DNA of 64,000 bases from Macrothele yani (taxonomy: Eukaryota > Arthropoda > Arachnida > Araneae > Macrothelidae), in NCBI GenBank assembly GCA_039090855.1, contig CM076991.1:73101349-73165348 (forward strand), in the 5' to 3' direction. Under the pieces are notes generated by a model. That model ran no database searches, was not told the DNA's origin, and saw nothing but the letters and a program-made list of their open reading frames with translations. This document shows positions 11,209-21,135 of the stretch, one piece after another; position 1 is the first letter of the stretch; the number at the start of each line of letters is the position of its first letter. Made by a program: the position numbers and the translations under genes.

Positions 11209-12341
11209 CGCAAGAAAACGATTTTCTTTTTTAACAATTCAGAATTAAAGTCGAGCACGGCAAATAAAGACAATTACAAGAAATTCGACTAAAGTCGAGT
11301 GTAGCAGTGAAATAGTAGAGAGTGAAAAGCAATGACAGCTAGGGGATAAAACTCTGTGGTTCCTCCCCTTCCTAAGGTGACTGAAGCACGTGCTTTTTTT
11401 TTTAATTAATGGTTAATTCAGCGGTGCAGCATTGGATGCAAATAGATGGATACCTTAGAGGGTAAGTCCAACTGTTAAAATAGGATCTTACAGTACAAAC
11501 TTCAGGTTCTTTAAAGAAAAATGTCACGAACAGCTTACTTTTTAAGACGAAAATATTTTTTACCTTACTCACGCGCGGTGGCATTGACCGACAACTGCAA
11601 CCGAAGCAACTGAACAGAATAGTATTTTTAAATCTTGATTTCTGAAGTCACTGCATTGGCATTGTTGATACATAACCTCAAAATACAAAGACGAATTTTA
11701 AAACTGAATTGAGAAAATAGTTCGTTTCACACAAACTACGGCTGTTTCCCGTAACCCACAAATCACTGACGTAGAATCATAGGACGGGGATGACGTGTCC
11801 TTAACTTTTTCTTAAATAAGAACCGCCCTCCTTCACTTTTGACTTTAGTTGTCGCCCAACGTACTATGTATGCTCCCTTAAATTATTCCGTTTCAAAAGA
11901 TCATTATTTCTGGACTTTATATTAAAATTCAGAATAATTTAGTACTACCTCTTTTAATGCCAGATGTGTCGTTATCAGGTTTATTTTGTTCATATCATAT
12001 GTGTAATGTAATCGCATGGGAAAGGAATTTGCTGTATGACGTGGGTGGGAGGGACATGGTTCGAGCTCTAAGGTTCCGGCCTCTGGCATTTTATGCTTCC
12101 TAATCCCCCTTATTTTCTCTAAATAGCTCATGCACTCTGCAGACCCAGAGCTTCCTAATCCCCATATTTTCTCTGAATACCCCATGCAATCTGCAGACAT
12201 AGAGCTGCCCTACTATTTAATAGCGTATCATAGAATTAAACCCTCCGTTCAATGAACGTGTCACCGTTAACCACCTTGCGAACGACAGCAGCTCGCAGTG
12301 GTCATTTTCACTCTTTAATGAAAAATAATCCTGGATATATA
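11209..12341. other. Spacer without recognised gene
   Basis: No gene is recognised. A frame on the minus strand at 11922-12200 contains a twofold GYSEKIWG / SYLEKIRG repeat that reflects a short DNA duplication (ACAGAGCT/TTCTCTGAATA-type text near 12105-12190), not a known protein. Confidence 0.4.
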
Positions 12342-12424
12342 CACCGATGAGCTATTACATCATGATCACCCCCAGCCTAAAGAAATGAGCGCGCTTGGAG
12401 ACCGAACAGTGGCGCAGGTGAATG

Positions 12425-12629
12425 AATGATGATCATATGTAGAGGATTTTAGAAAGGGAGTGTCTGACCCCAGGTCTCAAACAACCCTTAGAAATAGGAA
12501 GGTAAGAGATTTAGGCTAGAGTGCCCGATAGGAAAGTGACACGGAAGCGAAGTAGAAAGGGGAGGAAGACGCCCTTATTTATTACCGGAGTAAAGTTCAC
12601 AGAGTAGTATATATACTACCCGAGGACCG
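12425..12629 (-). mobile_element. SINE family 2, minus-strand 5'-truncated copy
   Basis: Read on the minus strand, this matches the body and tail of the SINE at 12643-12962 (shared blocks include GGTAATAAATAAGGGCGTCT, CTTCGCTTCCGTGTCACTTT and CTATCGGGCACTCTAG). The tRNA-like head is missing. Together the two copies form an inverted repeat with ~170-bp arms. Confidence 0.75.
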
Positions 12630-12642
12630 GCTTTCGGTTAGT

Positions 12643-12962
12643 GGGCAGCGGGTGGCCTAGTGGTCAACATTCGTGACTACCACGGAGAAGACCTCGGGTT
12701 CGATTCCAAGTAGGTACGAACGCTCGAACCACTAAACATCCGCCGTGCGTCGGATGGGCACGTTAAGCCGTCGGACCCCGGGTACTGAGCCCCCGGTAAT
12801 AAATAAGGGCGTCTTCCTCCCCCTTTCTACTTCGCTTCCGTGTCACTTTCCTATCGGGCACTCTAGCCCTAATCTCCTGGCTTCCTATTTCTAAAGGTTG
12901 TTTAAGACCTCGGGTTAGACACACCCTTCCTAAAATCCTCTACATAGGATCTGATCTTATCT
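12643..12962 (+). mobile_element. SINE family 2, full-length tRNA-derived copy
   Basis: The head has a pol III A box (GGTGGCCTAGTGGTC) and a B box (GGGTTCGATTCC) at the right spacing for a tRNA-derived SINE, then a ~200-bp body and a tail of GATCTGATCTTATCT. A perfect 13-bp direct repeat, GCTTTCGGTTAGT, flanks it at 12630-12642 and 12963-12975. The family differs from the SINE at 734-961. A tail fragment of the same family lies at 35340-35410. Confidence 0.9.
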
Positions 12963-12978
12963 GCTTTCGGTTAGTAGA

Positions 12979-13620
12979 GTGTTTGTAGTCAGAATGGGAA
13001 AAGCTGCCAATTTATCGGAGTTTGATAAAGGACAAATTGTGATGTCACGGCGCCTCGGAACTACGATCTCGGAAATGGCGCGGCTTGTGGGTTGTTCACG
13101 TGCTGCTGTAGTGAGTACGTATCAAAAGTGGTGCACATATGGCCAAAAGACAAACTGTCGTCCGCAGCTTATTGATGCCAGAGGGGAGCGGAGACTGTCG
13201 CGTATTGTTCACAGTGACCGCAGCGCTACAGTGCGACAAATCACCCACAGCTACAACATTGGTGATCGGGGCAATGTGTCACAGCACACAGTTCATCGCA
13301 GCCTTCTGCGCATGGGCTTGCGTAGCCGAAGACCCAGCCGGGTCCCCATGTTCACTGCACGTCATCGCCAACAAAGCATGAAATGGGCCCAAGATCATCG
13401 AGATTGGGCCATTGATGATTTGAAGAAAGTGGCCTGGTCTGACGAATCTGGATTTCTGGTGCATCACGTAGACGGCCGAGCACGGATACGCAGACTACCA
13501 ACGGAGACTATGGCACCTGGATGCATTGTTGGGCAGAAACAAGCCGGCATCGGCGGTGTTATGCTGTGGGCGATGCTTTCTTGGGACACTTTAGACCCCA
13601 TTATCCCAATAGCAAATTAG
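12979..13620 (+). pseudogene. Tc1 transposase, C-terminally truncated
   Basis: A 213-codon frame encodes the N-terminal helix-turn-helix ([19 protein letters not shown], then [21 protein letters not shown]), the second DNA-binding part ([19 protein letters not shown]), and the start of the DDE domain with the first catalytic aspartate in WSDESGF. It runs into [14 protein letters not shown] and stops, about 120 residues short of the usual ~340, so the second aspartate and the glutamate are absent. The frame up to that point is undamaged. The likely start codon is at 12979 or the second ATG (MGKAAN) at 12994. Confidence 0.85.
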
Positions 13621-14025
13621 AACCTTCAAATTTGGTTGGAAAAAGCAATTTATTCAAAATGAACTGAGCTTCCCTTAATGATGTACGGTGTACATGCTGT
13701 ATGTGTACTTTTACTTTTTCTGTCTACTTTGTCCCTGCGTCATACCATTTCCTTTAGTTGTCCCTGTACTTATAAATAATAGCGCACCCAGAAATTTTCC
13801 AAGGAGGGGGGTATGGGCCGTGGCGCACAGAATTTCCCCAAGGTGGGGTGGCCCCCTAAATTTACTGGGAAACATAGTCAGGTGCCATAACAATTAAGAA
13901 GGAGGTTGAGTTTTGTACATTTATTCTTATGCAGTTACTAGTAATGTTACAGTACAAGAAAGTTAAATGATTAGAGGAAAAAGTAGATGATTTTTTTTCA
14001 AAATTTATTTAACAGAACACTTATA
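13621..14025. other. Spacer with a short GC-rich duplicated motif
   Basis: At 13783-13860 the motif GCGCACCCAGAAATTTTCCA is followed by a diverged second copy (GGCGCACAGAATTTCCCCAA), and both are followed by G-rich runs. Such text is often seen at ends of non-autonomous DNA elements, but no partner end is found. The rest is AT-rich. Confidence 0.35.
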
Positions 14026-15442
14026 CACTGCCGGAAAGTGAAAAAAGAACACCAAGAAGGAATGGGCGGACGATCATGAAATTTACATATGTTAATGGGG
14101 TTGAGTTTACGTAGGTGTGATGTTAATTTCGGGACCAACCGGTGAGCGCTTACGCCACAGCACGGCATATTATGCAAATTATCGTCAGTGGTATTTAAGG
14201 AGTACGGCGAAGTGAATGGGATCAGTCGTCGGCTTACAGACACGTGCGAAGACCCTTAAGAAGCTGCAATGCCTGGACATGGAAGACGTGTACGATTTCA
14301 GCAGTTATCGGACTTTGAGCGAGGTCGTCTAGTCGGACTCCGCGAGGCCGGGTGGTCGTATCGTCGTATTGCGGAGTGAATTGGACGGGAACTATCGGTG
14401 GTGGTACGATGGTGGCGTAGATGGGCCGAGGAACATTCCCACAAGAGAAGACGTGGAACCGAGAGTCACAGACGGACTGATGAGCTGACCGATCGACGCA
14501 TAAGAAGAGCGGCGTTGTCAAGCAGAACATCAACTGCGACGCAAATCCGAGCTGCCGTTGCACCTGAGGTGACTGTGAGAACAATCCGCAACCGTCTATT
14601 GGATGCAGGACTACGTGCATGTGTACCTCTGACTTCAGCCCACCGTCAGGAACGGCTGCAGTGGTGTCGCCAACGTCTGCACTGGAGAACGCAATGGCGA
14701 TCTGTCGTATTCCGCGATGAAAGCAGATTCTGCTTGGGAGTCTCCGATGGCCGTATGCGTGTTTGCAGACGTACAGGGGGAGCGTCTCCACCCTTCTTGC
14801 ATCCGCCAGCAACACACAGGGCCTACACCTGGTCTCCTGGTGTCGGGAGCGATCAGTTATCACTCCCGTACACAACTAGTGTTTGTACCGGGTACGTTAA
14901 ACAGCACCTCCTACATCAACAACATCATTCAGCCCGTTGTTGTGCCATTTGTAAGGTCGGTCCATCGTGGTGTTTTCCAGCAAGATAACGCACGCCCACA
15001 CACGGCACGTGCAACGCAACATGCACTTAAGGGTGTGAGACAACTTCCATGGCCTGGACGTTCACCGAATTTGTCCCCCATTGAGCACGTGTGGGATTTT
15101 ATGGGACAACGACTTATCCGGTCTCCACGGCCAGCCACGACCATCCCCGATTTACGCGTCCAGGTGGAGGATGCTTGGAACTCAATACCCCAAACTTACA
15201 TCCAGCATGTGTATGACAGACTCCATGCCAGAATTGCACAGTGTGACGCAGTTCATGGCGGTTCAACCTCGTACTAACCATGTTACATGGAAATGTTATT
15301 TTTCAGTTTACCAGCAAATACAGCTGTATTTTGCCATAATGTTTTGATCACGTTATCCTCTGTATTCCGTCATTATGCTGTATAAATTTCGTTGGTATCA
15401 GACGTCTCCTTCTTGGTGTTCTTTTTTCACTTTCCGCCAGTG
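14026..15442 (+). mobile_element. Tc1-like element, family 2, copy A (inactive)
   Basis: The 1,417-bp element has terminal repeats of about 37 bp (left CACTGCCGGAAAGTGAAAAA, right the reverse complement CACTGGCGGAAAGTGAAAAA) and is flanked by TA on both sides. It is closely similar along its whole length to the copy at 28701-30131. Confidence 0.95.
14269..15277 (+). pseudogene. Tc1 family 2 transposase with one stop and one frameshift
   Basis: The ATG at 14269 starts MPGHGRRVRFQQLSDFERGR. Codon 37, CGA in the sister copy at 28944, is TGA here (14377-14379), which ends the protein inside the DNA-binding region. A second lesion is an extra G in the run near 14776-14781 that shifts the frame just before ERLHPSC. 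All later blocks remain readable, including FRDESRF for the first aspartate, FQQDNARPH for the second, and SPIEHVWDFMG for the glutamate. Note SPNLSPIEH where relatives have SPDL. With only two disabling changes this is a young corpse. Confidence 0.9.
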
Positions 15443-15889
15443 TAATTATTGTATGTTATAATTATACGGTACATGATTAAGAAGGATATTTAGATCGCGT
15501 ACAGTGATTTTTTTTTCAAACTTCGACATGATAATTTTCCACTCTGTCCAGGGGGCGGGCCCAATCGGCCCTCACCGTGGGTGCGCGACTGCTTATAACT
15601 GGCCTCTACAACCACCGTAGCATCAACGCACTGAACCCTCAACTTATTATTGCTCCCTATCTATCGGACGTCTCGATATCTTTATTTTCTCAGTTACAGT
15701 ACTCCAGTCTACCTGTACTACGTACGTAGATCCCGATACAGAATTTATCCTTATTATTTATTCGATTCTTTACGGCAGTAATAAAGGTGGACTGATTCCA
15801 TGATTTTCTTCCGGTACGCCTAGTAGTCATAGTTTGTTCCTGACAAAGAAGTAACGTCCTTGATAGACGGGCCACAGTGCAAGAAATCA
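15443..15889. other. Spacer between Tc1 elements
   Basis: No gene is recognised. A frame on the minus strand (15690-15890) lacks known motifs. The sequence may include the lost 5' part of the Tc1 remnant that follows, but no terminal repeat is visible. Confidence 0.35.
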
Positions 15890-16640
15890 CTCGGCAATTT
15901 AACGCTGGTGCACAAAAAATGTGTAAGCAGCCACACCATCCAGAACTATCTCCTCGCTAGGGGTACAGAAACCATCGTCCCACGAGGGTACCGCTGCTGA
16001 CAGCACATCACAGGGTGCAAAGATTAGCATGGGCGCGGGAACATCGCCACTGGACCCTAGACATGTGGAAAAATGTTGCCTGAACTGATGAGTCGAGATT
16101 CACGTTGGTGCATGCGGATAGCAGGATACTAGTACGGCGCAAACCACATGAAGCGATGGAACCTTCTTGCCAGCAGGGTATTCTTCCAGCTGGTGGGGGT
16201 GGCATTCTCGTCTGGGGACTGTTTACGTGGACTGAAATGGGACCGGTATACGTGTGGCATCGTCCTGATTGGACGACCATTTGCTTCCGTTTGTACGTCT
16301 TCAACATCCCACTGGGGACCTCATCCTGCAACAATACAATGCACCGTGCCATCGCTCCTGAATTGTATCCGAATGGTTGGATGAATACTCCACCGACGTG
16401 ACCTCGCTTCCTTGGCCAGCTAGGTCACCTGACCTCAATCTCATCGAGCACATCTGGGATGCCATCGAGAGAGATGTTCGAGGTTCTGACCCCCTCCATC
16501 AAATCTTCGTGAGCTGTGGGAGCTTGTTCAGGGGTCGTGGATCCGTATGGCTTCCCATCGCTTCCGGTGTCTTGTCGAGTTCATGTCGACACGAATTGCT
16601 GCCGTCATCAGGCTGAAAGGGGGTGCTACACGTTACTAGA
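15890..16640 (+). pseudogene. Decayed Tc1 transposase remnant, third family
   Basis: Frames read ATVQEITRQFNAG (DNA-binding end), LTAHHRVQRLAWAREHRHWT, NVAWTDESRFTLVHAD (first aspartate), GGGGILVWGLFTW, and later SLPWPARSPDLNLIEHIWD (glutamate). The second aspartate block is lost through frameshifts near 16330-16390. Stops occur near 15958 and 16082. No terminal repeats are found. The wording around the catalytic blocks differs from the two Tc1 families beside it, so this is a separate lineage. Confidence 0.75.
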
Positions 16641-16704
16641 CAGGTATCTCTAATTCAATTGCTCTTCAGTGTATTTATATATATATTAAAACTATATATA
16701 TATA

Positions 16705-17968
16705 TTGGGTTGTCCGAAAAGTCATGACGTATTTTAGCCATGTTTTGCAAAGGTCATTTATTGAAAGAAAGAACAAAGATCAATCAATGATATAATGCCC
16801 GTTTTTTTCGATTACCTTTTGCCATCTTTCAGTGAGCTGCAAAATGTCTCGTTCGTAGAAGGACCTGCCTTTCGTGTCGAAAAACTGCACACAAGGTGCT
16901 GATTTACAGATTCATCTGAATTGAACGCTATACCACGCAAGGACTGTTGTAGAGAGCGAAACAAGTGGAAGTCTGACGGCGCATGGTCAGGCGAGTATGC
17001 TGGGTGTGGCAACACATCCCACCCAAACTCCAATAATTTTTGGCGGGTGATTAAACTTGTGTGTGGTCTCGCGTTGTCGTGATGGAACACAACACCTTTA
17101 CGATTAACGAGCTCTGGACGTTTCTGGATGATGGATTTGTTCAAACTGTCCAATTGCCGACAGTACACATTCGAATTGATTGTTTGGTTCCGTGGTAGGA
17201 GCTCGAAAAACATGACACCTTTAAAATCCCCCACACCGAGACCAGAACCTTCCGCTGATGAATGTCTGCTTTGGATGTTGTTTGACACGGAGCAGCACGT
17301 CGGGACCAAGACCCTTTGCGCAGCACATTGTTGTGCACAATCCACTTTTCGTCACAAAAAAAGGAGCGTCTTACTCACATTTAATGAGCATATCGAAGAT
17401 GTTTAGGCGCGCCGTCAATTGAGCTTCTTTGATCTCATGAGGAACCCACACATCGATCTTGCTTACGTATCCCAGCTTCTTCAGGTGGTCATGAACGCTT
17501 GAATGACGGATGTGCAATATGTCTGCAATCTCTCGTGTCGTGCAACGTAGGTTTGACTCCATCAATGCCTTGATTGGGTCGTCATCAACCTCGGTTGGCC
17601 TCCCGGACCGAGGAGCATCGTCGAGGTCAAAATCACCAGCGAGGAATTTTGCGAACCACCGCTGGCACTGACGTTCTTGTAAAGCATTATCACCGAACAT
17701 TTTGCGCAACTTTTCACAAGCTTGACGCGCGTTCTTCCCTTTACGGAAGTAAAACAGTAAAATTGGGCGAAAATGCACAATTTGGTCTTCCATCTCCAAC
17801 TTGATGTCAAGTCTCCGCAAATCAAGCAAATCGCTCACTATTCCTTTTAGACTGCGGCTAGAACTGACACCAATCGAATACCATAGCGATAACAGGCATG
17901 CCTCTAGTACTTCCAAAACCGCCCAACCGCCATCGGGTGGCAAAATACGTCATGACTTTTCCGACAAC

Positions 17969-17972
<4 letters not shown>
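16705..17972 (-). mobile_element. Mariner element with near-identical ends
   Basis: The 1,268-bp element begins TTGGGTTGTCCGAAAAGTCA and ends with its reverse complement, with one mismatch in the first 30 bp. TA dinucleotides flank it at 16703-16704 and 17973-17974. It sits in a TA-rich microsatellite, which continues to about 18000. Length, ends and coding content are those of a mariner (DD34D) element. Confidence 0.95.
16812..17793 (-). pseudogene. Mariner transposase with at least two frameshifts
   Basis: The reading starts at 17793 with MEDQIVHFRPILLFYFRKGK, the usual N-terminal helix-turn-helix, then WFAKFLAGDFDLDDAPRSGR and the linker region. Near 17371 the frame breaks. The first catalytic block (DEKWIVHNNV, 17310-17355) lies in a second frame and the second (FHHDNARPHTS) in a third, followed by AYSPDHAPSDFHLF. 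There are 34 residues between the second and third aspartates, the DD34D signature of mariners. With both frame changes within the central third the copy cannot make a full transposase. Confidence 0.9.
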
Positions 17973-18002
<30 letters not shown>

Positions 18003-18009
18003 ATGTAAG

Positions 18010-21000
18010 GTCAGGTGATGCGTAACATCACAGCCTCTCCTTGACAAATGTCAACCTCGCCTTTTCGTGGTGCATCCTGTTCCCACTAAAGGGGCTCTGA
18101 CGACCGCCAATAGCGGTATAACTATATCATCGGGATTAGAGGAAATGCTATCCCACACTCACCAACCCGCTTGGCCAGCGTGGTGAGTTATGGCCAAACC
18201 CCTCCAAAATGACTCAACAACTTAAATCTTGTCCCTCAGTCTCCGGCAGCTGGAATGTACCTGGCCAAGGCAGCGGCCAGTGCGACATGAAGGCAGAGGG
18301 TGCTAACAATCCCCGGAGGATCGGACTAGGCTGCCATCTGATGCTGACCTTGGCTACGTATAATGGACGCTTCTGATTCAAGGCTTCTTGAATTGGAAGA
18401 GGAACTACAAAGGATCAAGTGGGTCATCGTCGGGCTAAGTGAGGTAAGGATAAAATGAGAAGATCTCATTGAACTGAAAAGTGGACATCTATTCTACTAT
18501 CGTGGGACAGATACTGGCAGAACCAGTGGTGTTGGATTTATAATAAACAAGAAACTGAAGGATAAAGTTGTAGAAGTTGAAAGTTTCTCTGACAGAGCTG
18601 CACGACTCGTTATCCAACTCTCGAGAAGATACCAAGCTCAGATTATTCAAACTTATGCACCCACCACAAGTCATCCTGAAGAAGAAATTGAAATTTTATG
18701 AGGAAATTGGTCATCTAAATAATAAAGGTAAGCAGCACTTGAAGATAATTATGGGAGATTTCAATGCAAAAATAGGGCAACAGCAACGGAATGAAACTTC
18801 AGTACGTAAATTCGGTCACGGCAACAAAAACCAGCGTGGAAATACTCTTGTTGAGTTTGCAGAGGCAGAAGGGTTTTTCATCTTGAACTCCTTTTTCAAG
18901 AAAAAGCTACACAGGAAATGGACATGGAGACATCCAAATGGGACGACAAGTGAAATTGATTTTATTATGTGTAACAAAAAATTCGTCATAGAAGACTGCA
19001 GTGTTCAACACAGGTAGTGACCATAGATTGGTGATATGTAAGATGCACCTCAACACTAAACTCGAACGTGGCAAGCTCATAAGACAAACAAAATGTATTG
19101 ACATAACCAACCTTAATAAACACCATCATACCTTCAAGTTGGAACTGAAGAACAGATTCTCTGCTTTAGAAGGCCTAACATCGGAAGAAGTGGATATTTC
19201 TGAAGTTAACAGAAAAGTAACCAAAGCTCTTATGGAAACAGCAACAAAATTAGCTGGGTCTAAGAACAAGTTGCATGTGAACAAATTATCACGAAAAACC
19301 AAAGTGTTGATGCAAAAAAGAAGAGAGATGAGGACAACTAAAGAAGATGTGACTTCCAAACTGGAATATATAGAGCTATGCAAGACAGTACGAAAAAGTA
19401 TCACTGAAGACCTAAGGAAATTCAACTGTAAACTAGTGAGGAAAGCAACTGAAAACAACCAAAGCCTAAAGATAGCAAAGGGACATCTCAGTAAGGGAAG
19501 AAAACAGATTATGGCACTGAGAAAAGAAGATGGTTCTGTAACAAGAAATAGAGGCGAAATTTTGACAAGAGTGAAAGATTTCTACTCCAAATTATATGAA
19601 AGGGATGATACATGTACTCCAGACATCATGAAAGGTACCAGTACCAGAGTTCTTCCAGTCATCCCAGCAGAAGTTGCACATGCAATCAAGAACATGAAGC
19701 GGGGAAAAGCTCCAGGAGAAGATGGAATTACTGTAGACATCATACAAGAAGCAAGTGGAGAAATCGAAACAGTGCTCGCCCAAATTTTCACTCAATGCCT
19801 TAATGAAGGGAAGAATCCTGAGGATTGGAACAACGCTACAATGATCCTGCTGCATAAAAAAGGTGACATTGAGGATCTCAGAAACTACAGACCTATCAGC
19901 CTCCTATCAGTGGTTTATAAAATCTTCACTAAAGTTCTTTCACACCGCTTGAAGGTAACACTGGACATGGCTCAACCGAGAAAACAAGCTGGATTCAGGA
20001 GTGGCTACAGCACAATAGATCATATCCACGTACTGAGAGAACTAATTGAAAGAGCGAGGGAATATGTACTTCCATTGTGCATGGCTTTTATCGATTATGA
20101 AAACGCCTTTGATTCGGTGAAACCATCAGCAGTTACAATGGCTCTGAAATCCTGCGGTATTGAAGATGCATACATTAATATTATTAAGAACATCTATGAA
20201 AATGTAAGTGCAAAGATTCGGCTGTTTGAAAATACAACACACACATAAAAATTGGAAAGGTAGTGAGACAAGGTGACACCATATCTCCGAAGCTCTTTAA
20301 TGCCGCATTGGAAAATGTCTTTCAATCACTGAACTGGGAAAACAAAGGGATAAAGATTAATGGAGATTATCTAACCCACCTTCGTTTTGCTGATGACGTA
20401 GTCATTTTTGCAACTACCCCATCAGAGCTGCAGAGTATGATTCAGGAACTTGCTGACAAGAGTAAAGAAGTGTAATTAAAATGAACTTTCAGAAGGCAAA
20501 AGTGATGTTCAATGCTTTTACAAGAAATGAAGATTTATCGATTGATGGAGAACAGCTGGAGATAACCAATGCCTACATTTATCTTGGACAGCAGATATCA
20601 ATGGAGGGGCACAATGATGAAGAAATTAATCGGCGTATAAAAGCTACCTGGAGAGCTTTTGGAAGAAACAGTATGACTTTCAAGAGTAATATGCCATTAT
20701 GTATTAAAAGAAGAAAAGTGTTTTATCAATGCATTCTTCCAGTGCTTACGTATGGTGCAGACACATGGAACTTAACTATAAGCATGGAGAGGTACATGCT
20801 TGGTGTAACCAGTAGAGATAAGAAGAGGAACTCGTGGATCCGAAAAATGACAAGAGTGGAAGACATCATGATCAGAGTTAAATCCCTGAAATGGCAATGG
20901 GTTGGACATACTGCCAGAAGGACAGACCATCGATGGACAGCCAAAAGTTTAGATTGGATTCCAAGCGAAAGGAAAAGACCCATAAGAAGACCACATGGGA

Positions 21001-21135
21001 GATGGGTGGATGAAATTCGAAAGTGTGCGGGTGTAACATGGAGGAGACTGGCACAAGACAGGCCGTTGTGGAAGAAACTTGGGGAGACCTTCATCCAGCA
21101 GTGGATTGATAATGGTTGACAATGATGATGATGAG
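18010..21135 (+). mobile_element. RTE-like LINE, copy 1 (longest)
   Basis: This is the most complete of four copies. A GC-richer leader (18010-18350) precedes an APE-type endonuclease, a reverse transcriptase and a C-terminal domain, and the 3' end is TGGTTGACAATGATGATGAT, a short ATG-repeat tail typical of RTE-type elements. The 5' limit is uncertain because no other copy extends that far. Confidence 0.85.
18352..21119 (+). pseudogene. RTE-like endonuclease/reverse transcriptase, frameshifted
   Basis: The endonuclease reads RLLELEEELQRIKWVIVGLSEVR (catalytic glutamate), QIIQTYAPTT, IIMGDFNAKIG and SDHRLV. The reverse transcriptase follows with KRGKAPGEDGIT, NYRPISLLSVVYKIF, QAGFRSGYSTIDH, AFIDYENAFDSVKP, QGDTISPKLFNA and FADDVVIF, then a C-terminal block (LKWQWVGHTARRTDH, RRPHGRWVDEIRK). 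Breaks: a stop near 18456, a frame change near 19001-19017, two inserted bases (AC) near 20240, two lost bases near 20472 and a deletion of about 39 bp near 20780 that removes a KRDIQRLQTTQ-like stretch. Family: non-LTR with APE endonuclease, closest in wording to RTE/BovB-type proteins often annotated craniofacial development protein 2-like. Confidence 0.9.

Larger units (their letters stand above)
12342..13620 (+). mobile_element. Tc1-like element, family 1, copy B (3' truncated)
   Basis: A degenerate terminal repeat (CACCGATGAGCTATTACATC) begins at 12342 after a TA. The transposase frame follows at 12979-13620 and stops in the middle of the catalytic domain. No right terminal repeat is found downstream, so the 3' third is missing. 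The 5' leader has been split by SINE family 2 sequences at 12425-12962, the second of which has a perfect 13-bp target duplication. Confidence 0.75.

Noticed and set aside
13783..13860. GCGCACCCAGAAATTTTCCA motif as a defined DNA transposon end
   Set aside because: Only one side is visible and no target duplication or partner end was found.
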